A stretch of DNA of 20,710 nucleotides from a virus. Positions 1 through 5,267 of the stretch are shown here, one piece after another (position 1 is the first letter of the stretch; every line of letters begins with the position of its first letter). The DNA lies in the IMG/VR virus record IMGVR_UViG_3300001097_000014, positions 1-20,710 of that record; one strand, written 5' to 3'. Both the position numbers and the translations under genes were made by a program. The notes beneath the pieces are model-generated. The model saw nothing but the letters and a program-made list of their open reading frames with translations, ran no database searches and was not told the origin of the DNA.

Positions 1-1
1 C

Positions 2-127
2 GACGTCGTCGATGCCGCCCGCGAAACCCTCGACGCCGCCGATGCTCTGCTTGCCATCGACGCCCACGACATCGCCCTCGCCGCGCTCGAAGCCGCCGGC
101 AAATACGACGCGGCCACCACTCCATGA
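2..127 (+). CDS. Ala-rich small protein, 3' part only (cut by window edge)
   Basis: An open frame enters from the left edge and gives 41 residues ending K-Y-D-A-A-T-T-P before TGA. The composition is dominated by Ala and Asp with regularly spaced Leu/Ile, consistent with a long amphipathic helix or coiled coil. The K-Y-D-A-A motif recurs in the two following genes, so this is probably the end of the first of three tandem paralogues. Its stop overlaps the next start (ATGA at 124-127), which implies translational coupling. I know of no function for such a protein. The missing 5' end lies outside the window. Confidence 0.5.
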   Translation, partial: DVVDAARETLDAADALLAIDAHDIALAALEAAGKYDAATTP

Positions 128-261
128 AAAACAAAACCAATGCCGGCGCCGCAAGCGCCAAACGCGACGCCGCCATCGACGCCGCCGATGCCAAATACGA
201 AGCTGCCTGCGCTCCCCACCGCGCCGAATTTGACGCCACCCTCGCCGCGCTCGACGCTTAA
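124..261 (+). CDS. 45-aa Ala-rich small protein
   Basis: The short frame begins at the ATG that overlaps the preceding stop by 4 nt. It encodes 45 residues starting MKNKTNAGAASAKRD, then D-A-A-D-A-K-Y-E-A-A-C-A-P-H-R-A-E. The segment KYEAACAPHRAE has counterparts in the next gene (KYRAAIAPHLAA and HAACVPHLAE). At DNA level, 202-229 matches 445-472 at 26 of 28 positions, so the two genes are related by duplication. It is predicted to be helical, with charged residues spaced between alanines. There is no recognised domain. It could be a structural or nucleic-acid-associated helix, but that is a guess. Confidence 0.5.
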   Translation: MKNKTNAGAASAKRDAAIDAADAKYEAACAPHRAEFDATLAALDA

Positions 262-545
262 CCCATGAAACCCATGAACGACACCATAAATCCCCGGCGC
301 GTCTCCGAAAACGCCGCCTTCGCAGAACATTCTGCCGAATACGCCGCAGCGGGCGATAAGTATCGGGCCGCCATTGCCCCCCACCTCGCCGCCTACCGCG
401 CCAAATTCGACGCCGCCAAGGCCGCAGCCAGCGCCGAATGCCACGCTGCCTGCGTTCCCCACCTCGCCGAATGCCGCGCCGAACTCACCGTCGCCGCCGA
501 CAAATACAACGCCGCCATGAACGCACTGGCCGACAAATACAACGC
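202..545 (+). repeat. Degenerate repeats inside the Ala-rich genes
   Basis: Positions 202-229 and 445-472 are 26/28 identical, and a further diverged copy lies around 365-390. A separate exact 17-nt repeat, GCCGACAAATACAACGC, sits at 496-512 and 529-545. All copies are in the same reading frame and encode A-A-C-x-P-H-x-A-E or A-D-K-Y-N-A. This shows expansion by duplication both within and between genes. Confidence 0.65.
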
Positions 546-549
546 ATGA
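265..549 (+). CDS. 94-aa Ala-rich protein with internal repeats
   Basis: Encodes 94 residues rich in Ala with scattered Tyr, Cys and His. Two units of the form A-A-x-x-P-H-L-A-x-x-R-A (residues about 36-50 and 62-75) are followed by two copies of A-D-K-Y-N-A near the C terminus; these are written by an exact 17-nt DNA repeat at 496-512 and 529-545. It follows its shorter paralogue by 3 nt, and its stop overlaps the next start (546). ATG265 is chosen because it comes directly after the preceding stop; ATG274 (MNDT) is an alternative. There is no clear ribosome binding site. Probably an elongated helical protein of unknown function. Confidence 0.55.
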   Translation: MKPMNDTINPRRVSENAAFAEHSAEYAAAGDKYRAAIAPHLAAYRAKFDAAKAAASAECHAACVPHLAECRAELTVAADKYNAAMNALADKYNA

Positions 550-695
550 TACCCACAACCATGGACCCAACAATATACTTCATCATCGCATCCATCGGCC
601 TCGTGCTGGTGTTCCCGCTTGGCTGCCTCGCCTACGCCCTGTTCGTCGTGTGGCGCCACGAGCGCGACCGCGCCGAAGAGGAGGGGCTGGAGTGA
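546..695 (+). CDS. Small single-pass membrane protein
   Basis: 49 residues starting MIPTTMDPT. A strongly hydrophobic stretch of about 25 residues (roughly 8-33, rich in I, L, V, F with G and P) is followed by W-R-H-E-R-D-R-A and an acidic end. The positive charge after the helix suggests N-out/C-in topology. The ATG overlaps the upstream stop (546-549). ATG561 (MDPTIYF) is an alternative start. Small one-helix phage proteins may be holin-like, spanin-like or membrane anchors. No lysis gene is adjacent here (the lysozyme-like gene lies 11 kb away), so I do not assign holin function. Confidence 0.6.
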   Translation: MIPTTMDPTIYFIIASIGLVLVFPLGCLAYALFVVWRHERDRAEEEGLE

Positions 696-967
696 GCGCC
701 TACGTGCCGGCACCGTCTGGTGCGCGGATTACCACCGCAGACAAGCGCGGCGCCAATCTGGCACGCGCCCTCTGTCGCCATGGCTACCGCGGCAACTACT
801 GGTTCAAGCCATGCAACCACCGCAAGTTTCTTCTGCTGAATGCGGCCAAGTTCTCCGCATCTTTCAGATGGGGAAGAAAGGGCAAGACCACCAAATACTG
901 GCGCACGGTGGGCGAGTCGCTGCAACTGCACGAAGCCGTGAAGATCGCCAAACAGTCACGACCATGA
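692..967 (+). CDS. 91-aa basic phage protein, GTG start
   Basis: The start is GTG692, overlapping the upstream TGA (693-695), with a good Shine-Dalgarno sequence (GAGGAGGGG, 678-686) about 6 nt upstream. No ATG in this frame fits. The product is basic: it contains R-G-A-N-L-A-R-A-L-C-R-H-G-Y-R-G, then a C-N-H-R-K-F segment, R-W-G-R-K-G-K-T-T-K-Y-W, and a helical end E-A-V-K-I-A-K-Q. The charge pattern would suit nucleic-acid binding, but no family was recognised. Its stop overlaps the next start by 4 nt (964-967). Confidence 0.6.
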   Translation: MSAYVPAPSGARITTADKRGANLARALCRHGYRGNYWFKPCNHRKFLLLNAAKFSASFRWGRKGKTTKYWRTVGESLQLHEAVKIAKQSRP

Positions 968-1137
968 TACCAATAACCTACAGACCGCGGCGCACCGCCA
1001 ATGGTGGGCCGCTGACAAACAAACCGCAGTTCCCCATCCCCGCGTCGGAGCCCGTGGACCCAACGGAAGCGGACAAAGAGGCTCTGGCCAAGGCCGAAGC
1101 CAAGCGCGCCAGAAAACTAGCGCAACGGGGCGCATGA
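964..1137 (+). CDS. 57-aa hypothetical protein
   Basis: Starts at ATG964 inside an ATGA overlap with the previous gene. The sequence MIPITYRPRRTANGG is followed by a Pro-rich linker (F-P-I-P-A-S-E-P-V-D-P) and a highly charged Ala/Lys/Glu helix ending R-A-R-K-L-A-Q-R-G-A. The first codons (ATG ATA CC-) echo those of the gene at 546, perhaps reflecting shared initiation context. It is the last gene of the first coupled block; after it comes the first two-hairpin leader. Function unknown. Confidence 0.5.
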   Translation: MIPITYRPRRTANGGPLTNKPQFPIPASEPVDPTEADKEALAKAEAKRARKLAQRGA

Positions 1138-1147
1138 TTCCAGCACC

Positions 1148-1203
1148 GTGCATCTGGCGAACTGGATGCACCATGCTGCAATTCCGCGGCACAAAACAAC
1201 AAC
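1148..1203 (+). promoter_or_regulatory. Two-hairpin leader, copy 1
   Basis: Hairpin A pairs GTGCATC (1148-1154) with GATGCAC (1165-1171), 7 bp. Two nt later, hairpin B pairs TGCTGC (1174-1179) with GCGGCA (1186-1191), 6 bp including one G-U, with loop AATTCC. A G-free tail CAAAACAACAAC (1192-1203) leads straight to ATG1204. There is no U-tract, so it is not a standard rho-independent terminator, and no Shine-Dalgarno sequence. The same layout recurs at 2104, 3217, 5211 and 6235. Confidence 0.6.
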
Positions 1204-1589
1204 ATGGAAATAAATATAAAAGCAGCTTACGCTGCTATGCAAAAAGCCAGTGGCATCCGAGCGGGTGACACTGTTCGCGTTATTCGCGCTGCGAATGATC
1301 ACGAGATGGGATGGAAATTCGTGGGAGCCCAATGGACGAATGCGTCGGGCATGAATTCAAGGTGCATTCGGTGAGTGGGGGCATCGTTCTCCAAATGCCA
1401 GATAGAGATATTTACGGCTTCCCGTTCTTCGCGCTCATGCTCATCCACCCGGAGCCCGCCCTCATCTACCTCAACGAAGAATACGTCGCCACGGTGACAC
1501 GCGATAACGTCACGGTCGGATGTCAGGTCTTCTCTCACGAGAAGATTCTGGAGCTGGCCGAAGCCGTGAAAGAGGCAAAAACCAACTAA
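1204..1589 (+). pseudogene. Conserved phage protein split by a 1-nt frameshift
   Basis: Two overlapping frames form one protein. From ATG1204 one reads MEINIKAAYAAMQKAS, then G-D-T-V-R-V-I-R-A-A-N-D-H-E-M-G-W-K-F-V, but this frame stops at 1372-1374. The continuation lies in the -1 frame: G-S-P-M-D-E-C-V-G-H-E-F-K-V through F-P-F-F-A-L to 1589. The order G-D-x-V-R-V-x-R-A-A / G-W / M-D-x-x-V-G / F-P-F-F fits a small phage protein family I have seen with these blocks contiguous. Adding one G to the GGG run at 1323-1325 would give a single 128-aa frame, W-K-F-V-G-S-P-M-D-E. There is no classic slippery heptamer at the junction, so true mutation or a homopolymer assembly error is more likely than programmed frameshifting. 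Confidence 0.65.
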
Positions 1590-1601
1590 CCCACCACTAC
1601 C

Positions 1602-2096
1602 ATGGGACTAGACATGTATCTGTCCGCCGAGCGATTCTCGAGCGGCTCCAATCACGCCAGCGAAGAGGAAAAATCCCAATTCGCGGCCTTGCTCAAGGCG
1701 TCGGGGCTGACACGAAAAGACATTTCCGATGTATCGCCACCGGGGCGCGTCAGGTTCGTGGGGCGCGTCAGGTTCGTCGTCGGCTACTGGCGAAAGGCAA
1801 ACGCCATCCACAAGTGGTTTGTGGATGTGGTTCAAGGCGGGGAAGACAAGTGTATGCCGCATGACGTCAGTCGTGTACAGCTGCAGCAGCTGGTTGACGA
1901 GTGCAAGAAGGCCATCGCAGACAAGGGAAAAGCGGACTCTACGGCGCTTCAGCCGCAGAGCGGTTTCTTCTTTGGCTCCACCGAAAAGGGCGAGCGGTAT
2001 TATGCGGAAACGCAGGAGACAATTCAGATGATCGAATCAATCCTGAATAACCCCAAGTTCGAAGACTGGAGTTTCGAATACCGCTCAAGCTGGTAG
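1602..2096 (+). CDS. Conserved phage hypothetical protein (MGLDMYL family)
   Basis: 164 residues opening MGLDMYLSAERF, with V-G-Y-W-R-K-A-N-A-I-H-K-W-F-V in the middle (about residues 60-74), then a helical region L-Q-Q-L-V-D-E-C-K-K-A and G-F-F-F-G-S-T-E-K-G-E-R-Y-Y. This block order is familiar from small proteins of many phages and prophages whose function is unknown. An exact 18-nt in-frame tandem duplication (1742-1777) writes G-R-V-R-F-V twice just before the conserved V-G-Y-W block. ATG1602 is fixed by the conserved N terminus. It follows the frameshifted gene by 12 nt, without an intervening hairpin leader or obvious ribosome binding site. Confidence 0.75.
   Translation: MGLDMYLSAERFSSGSNHASEEEKSQFAALLKASGLTRKDISDVSPPGRVRFVGRVRFVVGYWRKANAIHKWFVDVVQGGEDKCMPHDVSRVQLQQLVDECKKAIADKGKADSTALQPQSGFFFGSTEKGERYYAETQETIQMIESILNNPKFEDWSFEYRSSW
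1742..1777 (+). repeat. Exact 18-nt in-frame tandem duplication
   Basis: GGGGCGCGTCAGGTTCGT occurs at 1742-1759 and again at 1760-1777 with no mismatch. It adds six residues to the host gene without changing frame. The lack of divergence suggests a recent replication-slippage event. Confidence 0.85.
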
Positions 2097-2103
2097 GCAC
2101 CTC

Positions 2104-2151
2104 CAGCCCATTGGTCAGAGCGATGGGCTGTAAGCTGCCAATGCAGCAACC
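2104..2151 (+). promoter_or_regulatory. Two-hairpin leader, copy 2
   Basis: Hairpin A pairs CAGCCCAT (2104-2111) with ATGGGCTG (2123-2130), 8 bp, loop 11 nt. Hairpin B pairs GCTGC (2134-2138) with GCAGC (2143-2147), loop CAAT. A short AACC tail precedes ATG2152. Hairpin A is related to that of copy 4 (17 of 21 central positions match). Confidence 0.6.
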
Positions 2152-2457
2152 ATGAAACCAAAACAAAAAAACAAATACGCTGCCGTCTTACTCAAGGCGG
2201 CTGAGCTGATCGACGATCACAGGGAAATCTACTGCTGTGGTGCCATTGGCGTAGCCAACCGAAACGTGTGGCACAGCAATGTGGAAGCATATTTCCACCA
2301 CTGGATGATGCCACCTTGGGAGCGCCCACACTACGCCTATTTCTCCTATCCCGCGCCTAAAGCTGAAGCCGAACGTCGCCAGCACCGCATCCTTGCGCTG
2401 CTGCTGGTGTCCCTTCTGGCTAGCGAAGGTCGCAACTCACCGGGGGGCAGACAATGA
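2152..2457 (+). CDS. 101-aa hypothetical phage protein
   Basis: Begins MKPKQKNKYAAVLLKAAELI, a basic amphipathic helix, followed by Y-C-C-G-A-I-G-V-A-N, an aromatic-rich central stretch with several His and Trp (Y-F-H-H-W-M-M-P-P-W), and a hydrophobic helix L-A-L-L-L-V-S-L-L-A near the C terminus. The hydrophobic segment is short and may be a core helix rather than a membrane span. The C-C pair and His residues could bind metal, though there is no recognisable site. It follows leader copy 2 by AACC and overlaps the next gene by 4 nt. Function unknown. Confidence 0.65.
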   Translation: MKPKQKNKYAAVLLKAAELIDDHREIYCCGAIGVANRNVWHSNVEAYFHHWMMPPWERPHYAYFSYPAPKAEAERRQHRILALLLVSLLASEGRNSPGGRQ

Positions 2458-2744
2458 TTCGCACTCTAACGCTCGAGTTCCGGATCGTGGCAGTGACCGA
2501 CAAGCCCAACTCATTCGGCCTGCATGGTCACGTCATGATAAATCGCGCTGGCGAGGCATGGGAAGTCGGCCGATCCCGCGGCCCATGGAATAATCCACAG
2601 TGGAACAAGGGCGACGACATAAAGGTCCCCGCCTCTGAGGACGACCACAAGCGCGTCACGCTTCACTGGGAACGGCTCAGCTGCGAGATACCTCGCCGCC
2701 TGCCGCCCCCACCCGACAGCGTTATCAGGTCGGTGTTCAAGTAA
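2454..2744 (+). CDS. 96-aa hypothetical phage protein
   Basis: Starts at ATG2454 in an ATGA overlap with the previous gene; a G-rich stretch (GGGGGG, about 2443-2448) upstream can serve as ribosome binding site. The N-terminal half is beta-like (T-L-T-L-E-F-R-I-V-A-V-T-D), then come several Trp residues (E-A-W-E-V-G-R-S-R-G-P-W-N-N-P-Q-W) and a Pro-rich C terminus (R-R-L-P-P-P-P-D-S). No domain recognised. It is the second gene of the cassette and is followed by the third hairpin region. Confidence 0.6.
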   Translation: MIRTLTLEFRIVAVTDKPNSFGLHGHVMINRAGEAWEVGRSRGPWNNPQWNKGDDIKVPASEDDHKRVTLHWERLSCEIPRRLPPPPDSVIRSVFK

Positions 2745-2745
2745 T

Positions 2746-2800
2746 CTTGCCGCAAGGCCCGCCGTCAGTCGGTCACTGACACAAAAAGGAAACAAACAAC
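2746..2800 (+). promoter_or_regulatory. Divergent hairpin leader, copy 3
   Basis: A small hairpin CTTG/CAAG (2746-2749 with 2753-2756) comes first, then GTCAGT (2764-2769) pairs with ACTGAC (2775-2780) around loop CGGTC. The tail is ACAAAAAGGAAACAAACAAC before ATG2801. Unlike the other copies it carries a Shine-Dalgarno-like AAGGA, and its hairpin order is reversed. It is therefore a weaker member of the set, included because of its position and A/C-rich tail. Confidence 0.4.
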
Positions 2801-3208
2801 ATGGGAACTCGCTCACTAACGCACGTCTATGATGACGATAAAGTCATCCTGACGCTCTACCGTCAATTCGACGGCTATCCGGAAGGCCTCGGCCTTGACC
2901 TCGCCAAATTCCTCGACGGCTTCGTAGTCGTCAACGGTTTCGGCATAAAGAACCCAGAAAAGTGCGCCAACGGCATGGGCTGCTTGGCGGCGCAGCTCGT
3001 CTGCCACCTCAAGGATGGAGTCGGCAACGTATACATCTACCCCGTCGAGTCGAAAGACTGTGACGAGGAGTATGTCTACCACATCAGGCACGAGGAGGGC
3101 ATCGGCCTGACCATCGAAATCAGGGACGCCGACAACAAGAAACTGACCCTGAAGGGCACGCCCAAGGCGCTGCTTTCGGCCATCCCGAAACTGCAGCACG
3201 ACAGCTAA
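2801..3208 (+). CDS. Conserved phage hypothetical protein (MGTRSLTHVYD family)
   Basis: 135 residues opening MGTRSLTHVYDDD, then Y-R-Q-F-D-G-Y-P-E-G-L-G-L-D-L-A-K-F-L (about 21-39) and N-G-M-G-C-L-A-A-Q-L-V-C-H-L-K-D (about 58-73), then a beta-rich V-Y-I-Y-P-V segment. This order of blocks is a well-populated family in phages and bacterial genomes with no assigned function; the conserved R-Q-F-D-G-Y-P block is its hallmark. The start is fixed by the conserved MGTRSL N terminus, and an AGGA sequence lies about 12 nt upstream. It is a single-gene cassette between two hairpin leaders. Confidence 0.8.
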   Translation: MGTRSLTHVYDDDKVILTLYRQFDGYPEGLGLDLAKFLDGFVVVNGFGIKNPEKCANGMGCLAAQLVCHLKDGVGNVYIYPVESKDCDEEYVYHIRHEEGIGLTIEIRDADNKKLTLKGTPKALLSAIPKLQHDS

Positions 3209-3216
3209 CCTGCTCC

Positions 3217-3281
3217 TAGCCCATCGTTCTGAGCGGTGGGCTACAGGCAGGCTGGATTCCCCGGCCATGCAAACAACCAAC
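3217..3281 (+). promoter_or_regulatory. Two-hairpin leader, copy 4
   Basis: Hairpin A pairs TAGCCCATCG (3217-3226) with CGGTGGGCTA (3234-3243): 10 bp including one U-G, loop TTCTGAG. Hairpin B pairs GGCTGG (3250-3255) with CCGGCC (3261-3266), including one U-G, loop ATTCC. The tail ATGCAAACAACCAAC (3267-3281) runs into ATG3282. This is the strongest copy by base pairing. Confidence 0.65.
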
Positions 3282-3575
3282 ATGAAAAATGAAACTGTTA
3301 GAGTTAGCCAAGGCGTCGTCCCGGTCCCGGAAGAACTCAGCACGCAAAGCATTGCGGGGCTGGCCGAAATCATCCGGGGCAACTGGAAGCCGAAGGTTTA
3401 CTTCGGCGCCGTTCCCTATCTGGATGCCATGAGAAGCATGCAGAGCATCAACGACGACTACGGCTTCGATCCCGGCCGGGAAGTGGTCAACTACTTCCTC
3501 GCCAACGCCCAGACGTGGCGCGGTGACGTCGCCCGGTCGGTTAAGGCCGAACTCAAGAAGCGGGTGTCGTCATGA
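3282..3575 (+). CDS. Conserved phage hypothetical protein (AVPYLDAM family)
   Basis: ATG3282 is preferred over ATG3267 because every other leader copy places the start immediately after the CAAC tail; ATG3267 lies at the foot of hairpin B. The C-terminal half carries Y-F-G-A-V-P-Y-L-D-A-M, then D-D-Y-G-F-D-P-G-R-E-V-V-N-Y-F-L-A-N-A-x-T-W-R-G-D-V-A-R-x-V-K-A-E-L. I recognise this as a common small phage protein (here 97 aa) of unknown function. It is mostly helical with a basic C-terminal end. Its stop overlaps ATG3572 of the next gene by 4 nt. Confidence 0.75.
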   Translation: MKNETVRVSQGVVPVPEELSTQSIAGLAEIIRGNWKPKVYFGAVPYLDAMRSMQSINDDYGFDPGREVVNYFLANAQTWRGDVARSVKAELKKRVSS

Positions 3576-3871
3576 GCGCCAAGCAAATGTTTGCCCCCAA
3601 CGGTCTCAGGATCGTGGGGCAGGTGGACATCATCATCGGCATCGCCCAGTGCAGCGAAGCCACTCGCAAAAAGGATCGCACGCTCGAACCGGAATGGGAG
3701 GGCGGGACTGACGTGGACTGGGACAGCCAGACCGGCATGATCATCAAGTCCGGACGGCTATCTGGCCAGAAGCAGTTCAAAGACGAGAACGCGGGCTGGT
3801 GGCCCGAGTCTCTCGTCAGCCTCGAAGGAGAACCGCTGAAGATCGCCAGCAAACGGGAGGGAAAGAAATGA
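3572..3871 (+). CDS. 99-aa conserved hypothetical phage protein
   Basis: Begins MSAKQMFAPNGLRIVGQVDI and includes I-I-G-I-A-Q-C-S, E-P-E-W-E-G-G-T-D-V-D-W-D-S-Q and a basic tail K-R-E-G-K-K. The G-G-T-(D/E)-V-x-W-D-x-Q block with an upstream V-x-G-x-x-x-I pattern is seen in small phage proteins and suggests a beta-strand fold. Function unknown. It is translationally coupled on both sides: it overlaps the upstream stop by 4 nt and the next ATG (3868) by 4 nt. Confidence 0.65.
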   Translation: MSAKQMFAPNGLRIVGQVDIIIGIAQCSEATRKKDRTLEPEWEGGTDVDWDSQTGMIIKSGRLSGQKQFKDENAGWWPESLVSLEGEPLKIASKREGKK

Positions 3872-4059
3872 AAATGATCCCCTGCTGCCGGAACTGGCGC
3901 GTCAAGGTGTGGCACCCTGACGGTTCTATCACATCGATAGTTGTCGTCACCATCAACAAGCGCTTCGCCAAGTGGGAGGCCATCGACCAGATCGGCCACC
4001 TGCGTTGGTATAACCGGACCAAGGACACGGTGTCTCTGGTTCAACAACCGAAAAAATAA
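3868..4059 (+). CDS. 63-aa hypothetical protein
   Basis: Starts at ATG3868 within an ATGA overlap and is preceded by a strong purine run GGGAGGGAAAG (3856-3866). The sequence begins MKMIPCCRNW, then R-V-K-V-W-H-P-D-G-S-I-T-S-I-V-V-V, and ends with a basic, aromatic segment L-R-W-Y-N-R-T-K-D. It reads like a compact beta protein. The gene at 7100 has a comparable W-R-L-P-D-G pattern, which may or may not be homologous. No function can be given. Confidence 0.6.
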   Translation: MKMIPCCRNWRVKVWHPDGSITSIVVVTINKRFAKWEAIDQIGHLRWYNRTKDTVSLVQQPKK

Positions 4060-4060
4060 C

Positions 4061-4459
4061 ATGAACAGACAAGAAGTATTCAACACGGTGCGCAAGCACC
4101 TCCTGAAGCAAAATGCAAAAGCAGAAACGTGGGGGGGTTCGTGCAGATACCGAACCGGCGAGGGCCTCAAGTGCGCGGTTGGGTGTCTTATCGCGTCAGA
4201 GCATTACCACCCAGACTTCGAGGGCCTGACCCCTACACTCGAGGGCGCTGAAGGCGATGGCGCTGAAGGCGATAGCCCTATCTCTCGCACAAAGCGCTTG
4301 CTACGGGCCATCGCCGACTCCCTCGGGATTCCCGAGATAACCAGCGAAGATGCGTCGTTCCTGAAAGAACTCCAGAGCATTCACGACGACTACGACACGC
4401 ATAAATGGAGTGCGAAACTGGAAGAGTTTGCCTTTATGAACAACCTCAGCATCGACTGA
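4061..4459 (+). CDS. Conserved hypothetical protein (CAVGCLI family)
   Basis: ATG4061 follows the upstream stop by 1 nt with an A-rich AAAAAATAAC context and no Shine-Dalgarno sequence. The product is 132 residues: N-R-Q-E-V-F-N-T-V-R-K-H-L-L-K-Q-N, then C-R-Y-R-T-G-E-G-L-K-C-A-V-G-C-L-I (about 29-45) and a helical C-terminal domain ending near I-H-D-D-Y. This block order with three Cys is known from bacterial and phage hypothetical proteins. An exact 15-nt tandem repeat (4244-4273) adds a second G-A-E-G-D in an acidic linker. Metal binding by the cysteines is possible but not shown. Confidence 0.7.
   Translation: MNRQEVFNTVRKHLLKQNAKAETWGGSCRYRTGEGLKCAVGCLIASEHYHPDFEGLTPTLEGAEGDGAEGDSPISRTKRLLRAIADSLGIPEITSEDASFLKELQSIHDDYDTHKWSAKLEEFAFMNNLSID
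4244..4273 (+). repeat. Exact 15-nt in-frame tandem duplication
   Basis: GGCGCTGAAGGCGAT at 4244-4258 is repeated without mismatch at 4259-4273. It duplicates G-A-E-G-D in an acidic, probably flexible linker and keeps the frame. Confidence 0.85.
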
Positions 4460-4475
4460 ACAACCCAAGGACTAA

Positions 4476-5201
4476 ATGAGCTATCAGAAATACCGACTGC
4501 TGTGCGTCGGTCACGACCCCAAGACCCTGAAGGGAGAGAAGTTCGGCTACCTTACGGGGCTGACCTACCTCGCTCCGCACAAGTTGAGCGGTCTGGGCAA
4601 CGTCTGCCCCCATGCCAGCAGTGGCTGCATCAAGGCCTGCCTTAACACGGCAGGACGTGGTGCCATGCAGTATGCGCAGGATGCGCGAATCAGGAAGACC
4701 CGCCTGTTCTTTCAGGACCGGCTGGAATACCTGAGGCAGTTGCGGTTTGACCTAAGCACGCTCAGCAATGATGCCGAGTATCGGCGCATGATCCCGTGTG
4801 CCCGGCTGAACGCAACCAGCGACATCCCGTGGGAAAAATTCGGAGTGATGGAGGCCTATCCGTCGCTTCAGTTCTATGACTACACCAAAAACCCCAAGAG
4901 AATGATGGCGTTTCTCGCGGGCAAGTCTGCCGGCGTGCCAATGCCAAAAAACTACCACCTGACGTTCAGTCGCAGCGAATCAAACGAGGACCAGTGCCTT
5001 GACATTCTTCGCTGGGGCGGCAACGTCGCCGCTGTATTCTCTGGTGGACTCCCTTCCGAGTGGAAGGAGTTCCCCGTAGTCTGCGGAGACGAGAGCGATC
5101 TGCGCTTCCTCGATGGCAAGGGCGTTGTCGTCGGTCTCACCGCCAAGGGCCGCGGCAAGAAGGACACAAGCGGATTCGTCATAAGCCAATATGGCGCTTG
5201 A
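4476..5201 (+). CDS. Gp88-like cysteine-containing phage protein
   Basis: 241 residues, start supported by CCCAAGGA about 8 nt upstream. Key blocks: L-T-Y-L-A-P-H-K-L-S-G, then N-V-C-P-H-A-S-S-G-C-I-K-A-C-L-N-T-A-G-R-G (Cys44, Cys51, Cys55), R-I-R-K-T-R-L-F-F-Q-D-R, A-R-L-N-A-T-S-D-I-P-W-E (about 109-120) and a C-terminal beta-rich region. The clustered cysteines followed by a conserved R-L-N-x-T-S-D segment match a phage protein group related to mycobacteriophage Gp88-like proteins (family assignment from memory, not searched). No catalytic activity is established; a metal or Fe-S site at the three cysteines is plausible. It is the last gene before leader copy 5. Confidence 0.65.
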   Translation: MSYQKYRLLCVGHDPKTLKGEKFGYLTGLTYLAPHKLSGLGNVCPHASSGCIKACLNTAGRGAMQYAQDARIRKTRLFFQDRLEYLRQLRFDLSTLSNDAEYRRMIPCARLNATSDIPWEKFGVMEAYPSLQFYDYTKNPKRMMAFLAGKSAGVPMPKNYHLTFSRSESNEDQCLDILRWGGNVAAVFSGGLPSEWKEFPVVCGDESDLRFLDGKGVVVGLTAKGRGKKDTSGFVISQYGA

Positions 5202-5210
5202 TTGCATCCC

Positions 5211-5267
5211 TAGCCCCGTGACAGGGGGCTACATGCTGCAATCCCGCAGCAAACAACCAACAAGTAT
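5211..5267 (+). promoter_or_regulatory. Two-hairpin leader, copy 5
   Basis: Hairpin A pairs TAGCCCC (5211-5217) with GGGGCTA (5225-5231), loop GTGACAG. Hairpin B pairs TGCTGC (5234-5239) with GCAGCA (5246-5251), loop AATCCC. The tail AACAACCAACAAGTAT leads to ATG5268. The core of hairpin A, CCCCGTGACAGGGGG, is the exact reverse complement of the core of copy 6. Confidence 0.65.

Noticed and set aside
1134-1268. A 44-codon frame (MIPAPCIWRTG...) starting in an ATGA overlap with the 57-aa gene
   Set aside because: The start resembles the MIP starts at 546 and 964, but the frame runs through both leader hairpins and past the next start. Its residues look like translated leader, not a protein.
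1311-1332. Programmed -1 frameshift in the split gene
   Set aside because: The shift would fall at GTG GGA, which is not an X-XXY-YYZ slippery heptamer, and no strong pseudoknot is evident just downstream. A base loss is simpler.
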